This document shows positions 15,673 to 26,487 of a DNA stretch of 62,489 nt, in pieces. The stretch spans positions 1 to 62,489 of the forward strand of contig CAKRNG010000012.1 in the NCBI GenBank assembly GCA_934370925.1, written 5' to 3'. Below the pieces are notes generated by a model. That model did not search any database. It was not told the DNA's origin and saw nothing but the letters and a program-made list of their open reading frames with translations. How positions within the stretch are numbered: position 1 is the first letter of the stretch; each line of letters starts with the position of its first letter. Made by a program: the position numbers and the translations under genes. The DNA is from an uncultured Lacticaseibacillus sp. (GTDB lineage Bacteria; Bacillota; Bacilli; Lactobacillales; Lactobacillaceae).

Positions 15673-18600
15673 ATGCAAAGAAACGCAATGGGTGAGCCAA
15701 AGCGGCATTATAAGATGTTCAAGGCTGGTAAGCACTGGGCATTCATGGCCATTACAACTGTTGGGATTGCCTCTGGGATGGCGATGACCCAGGGAGCGAG
15801 TGCCAGTGCGCAGACCAACGATGAGGCGGTGACGACAACTGCGACGACCGCAGCCACATCGCCAGAAACCACGGCAACGTAAGCCGATGCGGACGCAACC
15901 ACGACGAGTCTGACAACGGACGCCGCAACGACTGAAAGTGCCACAACAGACGAAGCGAAGACTGCTGCGGACACAACGGAAGCGACGACAGACGAATCTG
16001 AATCTGCAACGGATGACAAGGCGACGGCAGATGCAGCCACCGAAGAAGCAGCTGCGGATGACGCCGAAACAGCTGATGCGGCAACGTCTGATGATGAAGC
16101 GACAAGCGATGCGAGTGCAGATGAAGAAAGTACCGACGAAGACAGTGCCAAGGCGGACAGTGGTGACGCAAGTGCAGAGGAAGACAGTGCCGCAGCTGAT
16201 GCGGATGCGACAACCGCTGCTACTGATGCAGACGCGCAGAGCGATGACGCCGCAACGGACGATGCTGCCACTGATGATGGTGCGACTGACGCTGCCGGTA
16301 CAGATGAGAGTGCGGCGGATAGCAACAGCGACACTGGGGATGAGGATTCCGATGCGGATGAGTCAACTGAAGGCAATGCGCTGACGAATGCGCTGGGTGC
16401 GATGTCGGAGAAGGTCATCAACTCCCAGATTACGCAGATGTTTGCTAACGATGTGCCAGCGGACCAGATTGACGCGCTCAACACACGGATTAACAAGTTG
16501 ATGACTGACGACAATGGTAATTTTGACATGGCCGCAGCGCTGAAGCTTGGTAACTTGATGGTTTCAAACGACAGAATCCAAGAGTTCTTGAACACACAAA
16601 GTGACGATGATAGCGCGGGAGATGGTAATGGTACCACTGCTTCCACGCAGTCACAGTTCAATCTGTTTAACCTCGCACTTAACATGATTTCGGACGAAGA
16701 TGGTCATCTGGATAACGATAAGCTTGCGAACGTGATGAAGTTGATGCCAAGCACACAAGCAAGTACCACGCGTTACACTGATTTCAGTCAGGATACTGGT
16801 GCTGATGCGTCATCAAGCTTCATGTACACAGTTTCATTGAAGACAGGTGTTGTCGATTACTTTGGGAAAGATGACGGTGTCGGAACGGATTTTTATAGTA
16901 CTTTCCAGGATCAGCTGATTAAGATGTTCAGCAACGATGAGGATTTGTACGTTATTAATGCCGGGACTGCATTCGTCAAGTACACCTTGAACACTGACTT
17001 GAAAGAGGACCAATTCAAAAACGAAGACGGTACCTTTAGCAAGGAAAAGTTTGCTGACTTCTTGGCCGCCGTTAGTGATGAAAACGGACGCTTTAGTGGT
17101 GATAAATACGACGCATACATCGAGGCTCAGGGTGGCACACCAACGTATACGGTCTCTGGTCACGAGTTGAGTGATGCGAAGATCAATTTAAATAAGTACT
17201 ATGAGGAAACGAAGCAAAGTACGGATGAATGGGTTGATCCCGACATTATTCATGTTGATCCTTTGAACCTGACAGTGGTGGAAGATCTTATTTCATCCAA
17301 GGTTGCTGATGAAGGCGGATATGTCTATTCCATTAGGGGGAGTTTTTCCGAACCTGATGATCAATTTGCAACCAAGGCGATGAGTACAACCAGTTCAACA
17401 CTTGGCACAATTGATAAAGACGGTATCATCTCAGTACCTTCGTTGGACGGTAAATATATCACCACGTTTGATCCAAGCACAACAGATTTAACTATTGGGT
17501 TAGCAGACGTTAATGAAGCTGCAAATACTATTACACAGATCCACTCTATTATGGGAAGGTTGCGGGGAACTTCAGGCGACCCCGTTTACAATGAACAAAC
17601 TGGGTTAATTGAATTTAGCGATGGTACTTACTTCATTCCAGATACGGATACCTACGTGTTCAGTAATAATGCGATTAATGCAGAATATGGCTCTCTGAAT
17701 AAAGTTCAATCATTGGCAAGTGGAGAAGTATTAACCCGAGCCGGTGTTTATGCGAAGAAGACGTCTGAAGTCGCTAACTTAACTGTTGCGTCAACAACAG
17801 ATGAACAAGATGCAGTCCGAGCCGATTATCTGATAAAGGGCGCGAAGGATTACAGCGATTTATCATCTGAGACGATGACGCTGACCGATGCAATCACGAC
17901 GTATTACACGGAGTATCTTGCTACAAATGGTCGTCCTAGCCAAGGGTCCATTGTTGATCTTATTCTCGGTTTGGGGCACATCGTTGCACAGATGGGGGTT
18001 GCAACGGATCCTGAGAGCTCGCAGTACTGGGGTGACAGTGAGGTTCCGTACAACCTCGCAACGTTGGCAAATACGGATGTCTATAAGGCTTGGGACGAGG
18101 GTTATGACGGTACCGGAATGGTTGTTGCCGTCATCGATAATGGTCTAGAAGTTAACCCTGATTTACGCCTAGACGATGACAGTACGGCTGCTATCTCGGA
18201 AGCAGATGCGCAGGCCGCAATCGATAAGTTGGGTTACGGGACATACCTCAATTCTAAGATTCCGTTCGCGTACAGCTACTCGGATAACGATAGCGACAAT
18301 ACAGATACGTATCAAGTTGACCACGGGGAACACGTCTCCGGGATTATTGCCGCAAACGGGGAAAAACCGGCGGCGGGAACGGGCCTTGGTGGCTTAACGT
18401 CTGGCTTGACTGAAATCATGAGTGCACTGCAAAGCAATTTGGATTCAGCCGATACGAATACAGCTACCTTCCGCATTGATGCTGCGACCATCGACGACTT
18501 ACTCGCTGTCTATCGTGACGCCCTTGGTGACAGTGAGGGTGCCGACGCCGTGCTCTTAGAATTACAGCAAGAAGCAACCCGCAATGCCGAAATAACGGCA

Positions 18601-21600
18601 TTGAAGGAGCAAAGCGCCACAGCCAGCGAAACCACATCAACGGATGGTGATGCAGAAACCAGCACAACTGATGAAACGGAGGCGCTAAACACGAGCGTCA
18701 TCCGCGAAAAGGTTGTTGACGCACTCAATCAGTTGGCCACGGATGAACCTGAGACCTATACGGCATTGACGAACTTTGCGAGTGCCCTGGTTGAAAGCTA
18801 TTCGTCCGGTGAAACAATTCCTGACGAACTTGCGGACTCTGGTTATGCAGTCGGGATTGCGCCAGAAGCACAAATTCTTGACATGCGGGTGATTTCGAAC
18901 AATGGTTACACGGAGGCAGATGAGCTGAGTCGGGCCATTCGGGATGCGGTTGACTTGGGTGCGGATGTCATCAATATGTCTATTGGTGGTTCGTACATGA
19001 ACCAGGAAGACTACAATACTGAAGAAGAAGCGATTCAGTACGCCAAGGATCACGGGGTCATCGTTTCCGTTGCTGCATCTAACAGCGGGACGCGGGCGAA
19101 CGTTGGTGATGGTGGTGGTGATAATTACACACCAGAAAACTACTCCCAGCTTTCTAATCCAGCCACATCACCAGACGCAATCTCTGTTGCCGCTCAGGGG
19201 GATCTCTCAACTGAGGGGATGGTGAAGGCGATGATGGGGATTGGTGACAGTTCTCAGGTTGCATCGTTCAGTTCATGGGGACCAAACTCCGACTTCTCCT
19301 TGAAGCCAGATGTAACGGCTGATGGGGTTTCCGTTAACTCACTTGAATACGAAGATCAGAACCAGAGTATGTCGGGGACGTCGATGGCGACACCAGTAAT
19401 TTCCGGGGTTTCGGTACTGATTAAGCAGCACTTTGAAGAATTGGGACTGACAGGTTCTGAACTCGTTGATGCGGTTAAGGATGCCATCATGAATAGTGCC
19501 AACATCCTGGAAGACGCGAGCCAACTGGAAGGTGATGACGATGAGTCACCAATCTATGCTTACTCACCACGACAGCAGGGTGCAGGATCAGTTGACGCAG
19601 GCGCTGCAGCACACATGACGGTGACGGCAGAAGGCGACAAGTCTGGCACCGGGTCCGTTTCCCTTTACTCTGTGGGTCAGTCAACTGATTTCCAGATTAA
19701 CTTCCATAACTATGGCGAAGAGGCAGTTACTTACACGTTCACGCCAGACAAGAATACGGTGCTCACGAGTGCATTTGAGACCGACGCTGATGGGAACACC
19801 CTGGGCACGGGGGTCTCACATGACAGTCCATTGACTGGCGGACAGGTCACGACCAGCACGATGACGTTCACCGTTAAGCCAAATGAAGAGTTGCAGTTGA
19901 CCATGACCCTGAGCTTTGACGACACTGTAGCTAAGGATCAGATTGTTGAAGGATTCCTGACCTTTACCAGTGACGCAGAAGACGGGACGAACAACATTAG
20001 TGTGCCATACCTCGCATTCTATGGTGACTTGACTGATGAGAACGTCTTTGATGTAACGGGGGCTGGTTACAGTGCCTACCTTGAAGACGGTGACTCTCAG
20101 TTGCCACTTGGACTGGGGAGCTCAGACGAAGCGTTGAAGGAACTGGTTAACCAGGCCAACACTAACTTTGCCAACGACGGTGATACGAATGCCGCGGATG
20201 ATAAGAACAAGGGGGCGGCTGGTGAAGCAGCTGAAACCGGGAAGTATGCAATCTCACCAAATGCGGACAGTGATAACGATAGTGCGCAGCCAGTGGTTTA
20301 CACAACCCAGAACCTGAAGTCGATTAAGGCAGAAATCTTGGACGCTGATGGGAACGTTGTGCGTGTTGTCGACAACGAAACCGATATCGATGCATCCGGG
20401 TTGAACTCAATGGCGGCCGATAACAACTCGTTCAGTGATCTGGCTAGTTCGTACTCAATGCTCTACCACAGCGATGCGCTTAAGTGGGACGGTCAGGTTT
20501 ACGACCAGAAGACCGGTAAGCTGGTTGCGGCGGCTGATGGGGAATACACGTACCGGATTACCGGAACGCTGAATTACGAAGGTGAACACCAGCAGCAGAC
20601 ACAAGACTTCAAGATTACAGTTGACACGCAGGCACCAAGCTTGACGGGTGCGAGCTACGATGCAAGTACAAACACGGTAGCGTTCAATTACGCGGACGAC
20701 AATTCAGCGTTCACGGTCTACTCACAAGCAGTTCTGACCATTAACGGACAGGATACCACGCACAGCCTCGAAAACGACGGCCAAGCGCTTAGCGGTAATT
20801 ACAGTTATCAGTTGACGGATGCTGAACTGGCGGGACTCAAAGCAGGTGATGGTCAGATTCTGTTGACCATTCATGATGTGGCGGGTAATGCAGCAACGGC
20901 AACGATTGCCACGAACCTGGGGACAGGTGCCGCTGTGCAGAAGCCGTCCGCTGCGGAAAACACGACAGCGCCAACCTTCCAGTTCTATGCATCGGATGAT
21001 TCAAGAGATAATTACAGCCTCATCGCCGGGACACCACTGAAAGAGTACGGATTCAATGATCTTGATGGTTACTCAACCCTGAAGGTGACGAGTGCAGCGG
21101 ACACTGGCACGTTAAAGGCCCACATCACTGGCGCAAATGCCGAGTCCTTCCTGCGTAATGAGCTGACGGGTGAAATCTTCACGCCGTACCAGACTGAAGC
21201 AACGGATGATGGCGGATATGATGCTTACTTCCACGTGACGGGTATCCATGCATCTGAAGCGCTGATGGATAATCTGGGTGCGGCGGTCTTCGCGGGTTAC
21301 GCGATTGCGCCAACAAGTGATGCTGGCACGTATAAAGAATCGCTTGTCGACAGTATTTACATCACGGCCGGACTATCTGGCGCAGGGGAAGATCTCGATA
21401 ATGAGTTCCTCGACTCAACTATCCTGTCGCCATTTACCGACCCACAGGCACTGAAGGATGTTCTGGATGCTGCCGAGGTGGATAGTTTGGGCAACATCAA
21501 GTACGACCCAGCTTTCGAAGTTGGTTCACTCGAAATCGGGTATACCGACTCACACACGCAGTACAATTTCTACAAGCAACTTGAGTACGATTTGGCAAAC

Positions 21601-22758
21601 AACTGGCGTGAAAAGGGCCACACGCTCGATGCAAACCATGCTTCGGCAAACACGCACAGCAACGTTGGCTCTGACGCGGATTACGAAGCCTACAGTCAGG
21701 ACGTCCTGACCTTCAGCAACCCTGCTGACGGGAATGAAGTTCGCCTGAACACCCTGACAGATAACCCTGACTACGACCCAGAAACGGGTGCGTACACAAT
21801 CAAGGGGCATCTGGAAACAAGCAAGTCGGCATACGATGGTGACATCACAAACGCCCGGCTGGTTATCCTGGGTGAATCCACGTATGAAGACGATGCCGCA
21901 AATCAGGTACAGCTAGATGAGAACGGTGACTTTACGTACACCGTCACGCTGGAACCTGACAGTGCACGAACCGTCTCCTACGTGCTCAGTTACCAGTTGA
22001 TTAATGACAACGGCAATACGGGTGAGTTACGTGTCATCAACGGCGCATTTGTATTTGAGAATGACGCTGAAGACCCAACCCTCACCCTCGACGCTGAAGG
22101 TCTGGACACTGGTGCAGCGACGGAAGATGGAACGTACACGTACACGACCAACAAGGATACCTTCGACCTAAAGGCAACCATCAACGATAACGATGATGAT
22201 TACACGCTGACGGTCAACGGCAACCAGGTCTTCCGCCAGAAGACGGGTGGTGAACCAATGCTGATGGGGACAAGCCAAGAGTTTGGCGCGTACACCTACA
22301 GCGAAAGTTTCGCGCTCAACGAAGGAAAGAATTACATCACGGTTGAAGCAGAGGATTCCCTCGGCAACACCGTGACGAAGGTCCTCGTGGTGACCTATGA
22401 TCCTGACGCCGAGACTGAGGTTGAAGAGGAAACCACAACGCCGGCAGAACCTGAAGCAGACGCACCTGATGATGAAGGTGATGATACGGACACGGGTGAT
22501 GACGGAGATGATCAGACGGGTGCGGACACGGACGATGATGCTGATTCTGCTGCATCGACGGACGACAGTGACGCAACCACATCAATCGAACCAGCCGCTG
22601 ATGCAGAAACGTCCCCAAGCACAAAGACCAGTGCCGCCGCTTACCCACAGACGGGTAATGAGACGAACACGAGCTTGACGCTTGTCGGCGCAATGGGTCT
22701 GGCAGCAGCTTCCTTCATGGCATTCTTCGGCTTTGCCAAGAAGCGCCACGAAGACTAA
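15673..22758 (+). CDS. Giant cell-wall S8 serine protease, interrupted by one stop codon
   Basis: A subtilisin-family surface protease of about 2361 codons. Residues 12-22 carry the KxYKxGKxW secretion signal (HYKMFKAGKHW), with cleavage near ASASA. Codon 70 (15880-15882) is TAA; the same frame then continues without another stop, through an Ala/Asp/Thr-rich stretch, an undescribed N-terminal region, and the catalytic domain: Asp822 (AVIDNG), His884 (DHGEHVSG), Ser1237 (GTSMATP). About 170 unusual acidic residues are inserted between His and Ser. Fn3/Ig-like modules, an acidic spacer and YPQTG plus a membrane anchor end the protein. Translation restarting at ATG 16402 would give 2118 residues without a signal, so the enzyme should not be exported unless the stop is read through. 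Confidence 0.88.
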
Positions 22759-22776
22759 CGGATTTAGGAATTAAGA

Positions 22777-22815
22777 AGAACGGCCCCCAAAGTGCGGGGA
22801 CCGTTCTTCTTTTAT
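22777..22815 (+). terminator. Terminator after the protease gene
   Basis: AGAAGAACGG...CCGTTCTTCT with an inner CCCCC/GGGG pairing and a T-rich end. Confidence 0.85.
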
Positions 22816-22917
22816 TTGCAAATGTAATCGCTTTATTAAGGCTGGATAAAATTTGCTCGGAATTTGAGTCGCTGACTACTTGATTCAGTATGATGGCGGG
22901 AGAAGGGGATGAGTTGA

Positions 22918-23064
22918 TTGCAGGCAAAAGATGAGGTCATTTACCCAACGATTTTTACGCAAGAGGCTGATGTTGGCTACGCGGTTTCCTCGCCGAATAT
23001 TCCGGGAATGCATACAGAGGGCGACACTTTTGATGAAGCAGCTGATTGGGCAGTGGATATTTGA
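22918..23064 (+). pseudogene. HicB-like antitoxin fragment
   Basis: A 48-residue frame starting TTG after AGAAGGGG reads VIYPTIFTQ...GYAVSSPNIPGMHTEGDTFDEAADWAVDI and then stops. This matches the N-terminal HicB fold (YPxxF, PDLPG, GDTxEEA), whose members run to 90-140 residues with a C-terminal DNA-binding part. The rest is missing and no HicA is present, so it is a remnant. Confidence 0.6.
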
Positions 23065-23090
23065 AAAGGCGCGTGAACTTAGGGGATGAC

Positions 23091-23129
23091 GAAAGGGCTT
23101 GTGCATAGATCGCACAAGCCCTTTTAGTT
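23091..23129 (+). terminator. Terminator after the HicB-like fragment
   Basis: AAAGGGCTTGTGC pairs with GCACAAGCCCTTT, followed by T-rich sequence. It shows the fragment belonged to a transcribed unit. Confidence 0.75.
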
Positions 23130-23248
23130 AGAGTGAATTTCCCACAATTGTCGTTGTTAAGCTGTTACTTTGTGCCAACATCCAGTGGGTATTTTGAGTT
23201 GTCCACAAGTGCATTAAACATCTTTCTTTTTGCATGGGTCTGTCCCGG

Positions 23249-23464
23249 TTAGTCTACCTTGTCCCATTGCTTATCATCTTCGCTAATTGAATTTCTAAAC
23301 CCAATCCACGCATCTGGATGGGCAAAAATATCTGACTTAATGGGTGTTAAAACAAACGAGGTCCCAATTTTGGTAATTTTGTAATGAGTGCCAATTTTGG
23401 GTGCTAATTTGCGTGGAATGATTGCACCAACGGAATTACCAATTTTGCGGATGATTATTTGCAT
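23249..23464 (-). CDS. Orphan MazE/AbrB-type antitoxin
   Basis: A 71-residue protein beginning MQIIIRKIGNSVGAIIPRKLA, the classic MazE/AbrB DNA-binding opening, with a short acidic tail. A good ribosome site (GGCAGGAGGTAATGCC region) precedes it. No toxin gene follows on the same strand; the next unit downstream is the HicB fragment on the other strand. It may be a solitary regulator or the remains of a toxin-antitoxin pair. Confidence 0.75.
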   Translation of the reverse strand: MQIIIRKIGNSVGAIIPRKLAPKIGTHYKITKIGTSFVLTPIKSDIFAHPDAWIGFRNSISEDDKQWDKVD

Positions 23465-23545
23465 GGCATTACCTCCTGCCTCGTTATAATAAGTATAACG
23501 GGGGATTGCGTAAGGGACAGTTCATCCCTTATAAAACTAATATCC

Positions 23546-24079
23546 TTAAATTTCGGTTGCTTTTTCCTCTTTCAAATACCCCGTGAATTCCCGATAATTC
23601 GTAGCCTTAAATGGTGGTGTTAAATAGTAGAAACCGTTGCTGGCTAAATAGCGTACGGCGCGCTCGTTGTCGCTATCGTCGTTCATCCCTCCAAACAAGC
23701 CGTAGAACGTTTCAGAACCAGTTGCAGTCGCATAATTGAAAGTGAGTCGGAACCGCTCTTCTGGATCGAGGGCGAGGCGGAAGTTAGTGACGCATTCTCT
23801 GGGGATGCGGATGGTGTTCTCAGCTAGTTGGGTCGCGTTGAATCGTCCCGCGGTGTTGCGGGCGAAATAGATGGCATCAGGCAGGAAGTAGAGCAGGGAG
23901 ATGCGCCAATTTGCCTGCGTGAACCAAGGATGCCCATCGATGAACAGGATATCTAGTGTATAGCGAGCCTTACGCTTTTCAGGGTGACAGACATAGTTGA
24001 ATGCCATCACGTTATTGACGGCGGGTAAACCAAGCAACTCGCTGACGGTCGCAATTTGTTTCGCGTCGGGTAAATACAT
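23546..24079 (-). CDS. Protein of unknown function (177 residues)
   Basis: I do not recognise this family. It is a soluble-looking mixed alpha/beta protein without signal peptide or membrane segment, rich in aromatic residues (GFYYLTPPF, WRISLLYFLPDAIYF). The start ATG at 24079 has AGGAAGG upstream. It is preceded on the same strand by a 53-residue membrane protein and the two may be co-transcribed. Confidence 0.65.
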   Translation of the reverse strand: MYLPDAKQIATVSELLGLPAVNNVMAFNYVCHPEKRKARYTLDILFIDGHPWFTQANWRISLLYFLPDAIYFARNTAGRFNATQLAENTIRIPRECVTNFRLALDPEERFRLTFNYATATGSETFYGLFGGMNDDSDNERAVRYLASNGFYYLTPPFKATNYREFTGYLKEEKATEI

Positions 24080-24106
24080 GTGAATCGCCTTCCTGCACTG
24101 ATTGGC

Positions 24107-24268
24107 TTACATATTTGGTAGTAATACGAACAAAAGGAACCCCAGTCCGATGACGGCTACCGTCAATGCGACGTAGCCCATGATGCGAATGGGGCGGCTG
24201 TGTTGACGGTGACCAACGTAAAGGCAAACTAGGGCGAAAACAGTTAAGGAAATAAGATGGGTGGTCAT
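24107..24268 (-). CDS. Small membrane protein (53 residues)
   Basis: Two hydrophobic segments, about residues 3-17 and 27-49, joined by a basic loop (GHRQHSRPIRIMG). The start ATG (24266-24268) has GGAGGAA nine bases before it. A longer upstream frame runs into a repeat remnant and is not the real start. Function unknown. Confidence 0.6.
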   Translation of the reverse strand: MTTHLISLTVFALVCLYVGHRQHSRPIRIMGYVALTVAVIGLGFLLFVLLPNM

Positions 24269-24342
24269 GTGTGTTCCTCCGCGGATGATGGAAAGCCACG
24301 ACTTTGCATTCATAATAATGGAATTAGAAAACGGATACAATG

Positions 24343-24423
24343 GCTGGGCTAAGCGGAAAAAGTTGGGATGCAGAGCTCGACTTAGGATGTAATGTTCGTG
24401 TGCCTTGGACTTATGGCGCACCC
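24343..24423 (+). repeat. Remnant of the long form of the dispersed element
   Basis: It matches the far end of the 280-bp form, including part of the extra block found only at 42893-43172 and 61295-61574, and ends in TGGCGCACCC. The hairpin half is missing. Confidence 0.8.
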
Positions 24424-24445
24424 ACCTGCGTCTCCCAAAATATCT

Positions 24446-24473
24446 TTGCTTTTACATCCCGCTAATCTATAAT
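24446..24473 (+). promoter_or_regulatory. Promoter of the DMT transporter gene
   Basis: TTGCTT (24446-24451), a 16-base spacer and TATAAT (24468-24473), just downstream of a repeat remnant. Confidence 0.65.
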
Positions 24474-24501
24474 AATTCCTAATGTGTTTTTGAGGGGGAC
24501 A

Positions 24502-25431
24502 ATGATTGTGCAAGCAACGATGACGACGCGTGGGCAGGGCTGGGGCGTATTTTATGCGGTTTTAGGAACCGTCTTTTGGGGATTTTCCGGGGCGGCCGTT
24601 CAGTATGCGTTTGGCAGTTTGAATGTGCAACCGCTGTGGCTTGTCGGCGTGCGGCTGTTGGGCGCGGGACTCTTGTTGCTTGGCTGGTTTGCGGTTAGCG
24701 ACTGGCGCCACTTCTTTGATGTCTGGCGTCGGCCACGGCATGCGGTACAACTGGTTGTGTTCGCACTCCTCGGGATGATTCCGTCGCAACTCACGTACTT
24801 CCTTTCCATCCACTATGGGAACGCTGCGACTGCGACTGTTTTGCAATTCACGGGACCGCTGTTCATCGTGCTATATTTCGCGCTGGCGAAACGGCAGTGG
24901 CCGCGGCGTGTGGATGGAATTGCCATCATTCTCGCCGTCGTGGGCACGGTGCTCGTGGTCACGAAAGGGCATCTAACGGGATTGGCCCTCGCACCACTTG
25001 CCGTATTCTGGGGACTTTTGGCGGGTGTGAGCCAAGCGAGTTACACGCTATTGCCCCGTGAGCTCCTCGCCACCTTCGACGCCCGTCTAGTCGTTGGCTG
25101 GGCGATGTTGGTTGGCAGTGTACCGTTTATGCCCCTGCTCGTGCAGACGGGGCTCCCGCATTTTTCGCTGGGCGGCATCGCAACCATCCTGTTCATCGTG
25201 GTGGTCGGCACCATGTTTGCGTACCTGTTGTATCTGAAAAGTCTGAAGTACATCAGCGCCACCGCAACGGGAATGCTGAGCGCGTGCGAACCACTGACCG
25301 CGACCGTCATGACGGTGCTTTTGCTGGGAACACAGGTGAGCTTCGTTGAAGGCATTGGTGGTTGCTTGATTTTGGCAACGGTGTTCCTGCAAGCAATGGG
25401 CGGTAGGCAATCGGGGATGTCGGGGGAGTGA
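24502..25431 (+). CDS. EamA/DMT-family transporter
   Basis: A drug/metabolite exporter-type membrane protein of 309 residues with about ten membrane segments arranged as two EamA halves (first half VFWGFSGAAVQYAF, second half AVFWGLLAGVSQASYT). Such proteins export amino acids, metabolites or drugs; the substrate cannot be told. The start is ATG 24502 after GAGGGGGAC; an earlier GTG at 24484 is not supported by a ribosome site. Monocistronic. Confidence 0.88.
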   Translation: MIVQATMTTRGQGWGVFYAVLGTVFWGFSGAAVQYAFGSLNVQPLWLVGVRLLGAGLLLLGWFAVSDWRHFFDVWRRPRHAVQLVVFALLGMIPSQLTYFLSIHYGNAATATVLQFTGPLFIVLYFALAKRQWPRRVDGIAIILAVVGTVLVVTKGHLTGLALAPLAVFWGLLAGVSQASYTLLPRELLATFDARLVVGWAMLVGSVPFMPLLVQTGLPHFSLGGIATILFIVVVGTMFAYLLYLKSLKYISATATGMLSACEPLTATVMTVLLLGTQVSFVEGIGGCLILATVFLQAMGGRQSGMSGE

Positions 25432-25472
25432 GTAAAAAAATTTCGTTTGATTTACGATTATTCCCTAATCAA

Positions 25473-25502
25473 TTGGACGTTTCCGCACCGCCGACGTATA
25501 AT
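25473..25502 (+). promoter_or_regulatory. Promoter of the fluoride-responsive operon
   Basis: TTGGAC (25473-25478), an 18-base spacer and a perfect TATAAT (25497-25502), ten bases before the riboswitch. Confidence 0.75.
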
Positions 25503-25509
25503 AACTTCA

Positions 25510-25592
25510 TATGAATGGCGATGGTGTTCGCCTATACGTTCACGTTGATGACACCTACCTCAAGTTGTTGGGGTAGGTGTCATTTTTATTGA
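25510..25592 (+). promoter_or_regulatory. Fluoride riboswitch (crcB motif) with terminator
   Basis: The aptamer core GGCGATGGTGTTCGCC and the downstream TGATGAC match the fluoride riboswitch consensus. The end of the aptamer overlaps the 5' arm of a terminator (ATGACACCTACC pairing with GGTAGGTGTCAT, then TTTTTATT, 25548-25590). Fluoride binding is expected to prevent terminator formation. The two genes that follow are fluoride exporters, which confirms the call. Confidence 0.93.
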
Positions 25593-25614
25593 GCGGACGA
25601 AAGGATGATTAATA

Positions 25615-25998
25615 ATGCGACAGAAAACATTGGGGGAGTACAGCGCCATTTTCCTTGGTGGTTGCCTCGGCGGAATGGCTCGTTATGGCGTGGGGCTTGT
25701 GCTGAATGACGGCGTGACGTTGATGGGAACAACGGTTGTGAACTTAATCGGCAGTTTTCTACTTGCGGTGATTACGTATGGGCTCGCACAGCGGCTCTCA
25801 CTTCCGAACTGGCTAATCCTCGGACTCGGGACGGGCTTCGTGGGTGCGTTCACCACGTTTTCGACGTTTATGAATGAAGCTATCACCACCGCCGGAACGA
25901 ATCCAGTGCGCGCGGCCATCTTTATGCTCGTGAACTTGATTGGCGGTTTCTTACTCGCAACGGCGGGCTTGATGCTTTCGCGAAAGTGGGTGCGGTAG
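25615..25998 (+). CDS. fluC: Fluoride ion channel subunit 1
   Basis: CrcB/Fluc proteins are small four-helix dual-topology channels that let fluoride leave the cell. Motifs GGCLGGMARY, NLIGSFLL and GAFTTFSTF are present in 127 residues. The TAG stop is followed directly by the ATG of the second subunit gene. The pair likely forms a heterodimer, as in other Firmicutes with tandem copies. Expression is switched by the riboswitch upstream. Confidence 0.95.
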   Translation: MRQKTLGEYSAIFLGGCLGGMARYGVGLVLNDGVTLMGTTVVNLIGSFLLAVITYGLAQRLSLPNWLILGLGTGFVGAFTTFSTFMNEAITTAGTNPVRAAIFMLVNLIGGFLLATAGLMLSRKWVR

Positions 25999-26343
25999 AT
26001 GATTATGATCGGTATTGCGTGCGGCGCGGGACTGGGCACTATTCTGCGTTACGGTATCACGAATATGGGCAAAAAGTTGTGGCCGGGACGTCCGTGGGCA
26101 ACGCTCATCATTAACGTGTTGGGCGCATTCGTTGCGGGTGTTTTGGTAAGCATGACGTTATCCCCAATATGGCGACTAACGCTGGCAACGGGCGTGTGTG
26201 GCGGCTTTACGACCTTCTCAACGTTCGAGCTTGACACACTCATCCAGCTAAATGACCATCACGTGTGGCGCGCAACGGGGTACGTGGTGTTCACACTGAT
26301 CCTTGGTGCAGTGGCGTTTGTAGCGGGGACGATGGTATTGTGA
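25999..26343 (+). CDS. fluC: Fluoride ion channel subunit 2
   Basis: A 114-residue paralogue of the upstream gene with GAGLGTILRY, NVLGAFVAG and GGFTTFSTFELD. It begins immediately after the first stop, so it is translationally coupled. Four hydrophobic segments are visible. It completes the fluoride-resistance operon. Confidence 0.95.
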   Translation: MIMIGIACGAGLGTILRYGITNMGKKLWPGRPWATLIINVLGAFVAGVLVSMTLSPIWRLTLATGVCGGFTTFSTFELDTLIQLNDHHVWRATGYVVFTLILGAVAFVAGTMVL

Positions 26344-26390
26344 GGTCGAAAAGTGAGATTTGAACAAGATTGTGCGTTAAAGGCAGTTAG

Positions 26391-26416
26391 GTCATTAGCG
26401 AAAAGTCGCTAATGAC
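26391..26416. other. Hairpin after the fluC operon
   Basis: GTCATTAGCGA and TCGCTAATGAC form a perfect 11-bp stem with a four-base loop; no U-tract is present. Confidence 0.5.
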
Positions 26417-26487
26417 AAGCACGATACTTCTCTCCAAACGAAAAGAAGAATGGTGCGCAGATGCAGCACGCAATGGGCAGTAGATAA

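Noticed and set aside
15708..16685. 325-codon minus-strand frame opposite the protease N-terminus
   Set aside because: It is the shadow of the Ala/Asp/Thr-rich repeat region; low-complexity Ser/Ala/Val sequence with no ribosome site.
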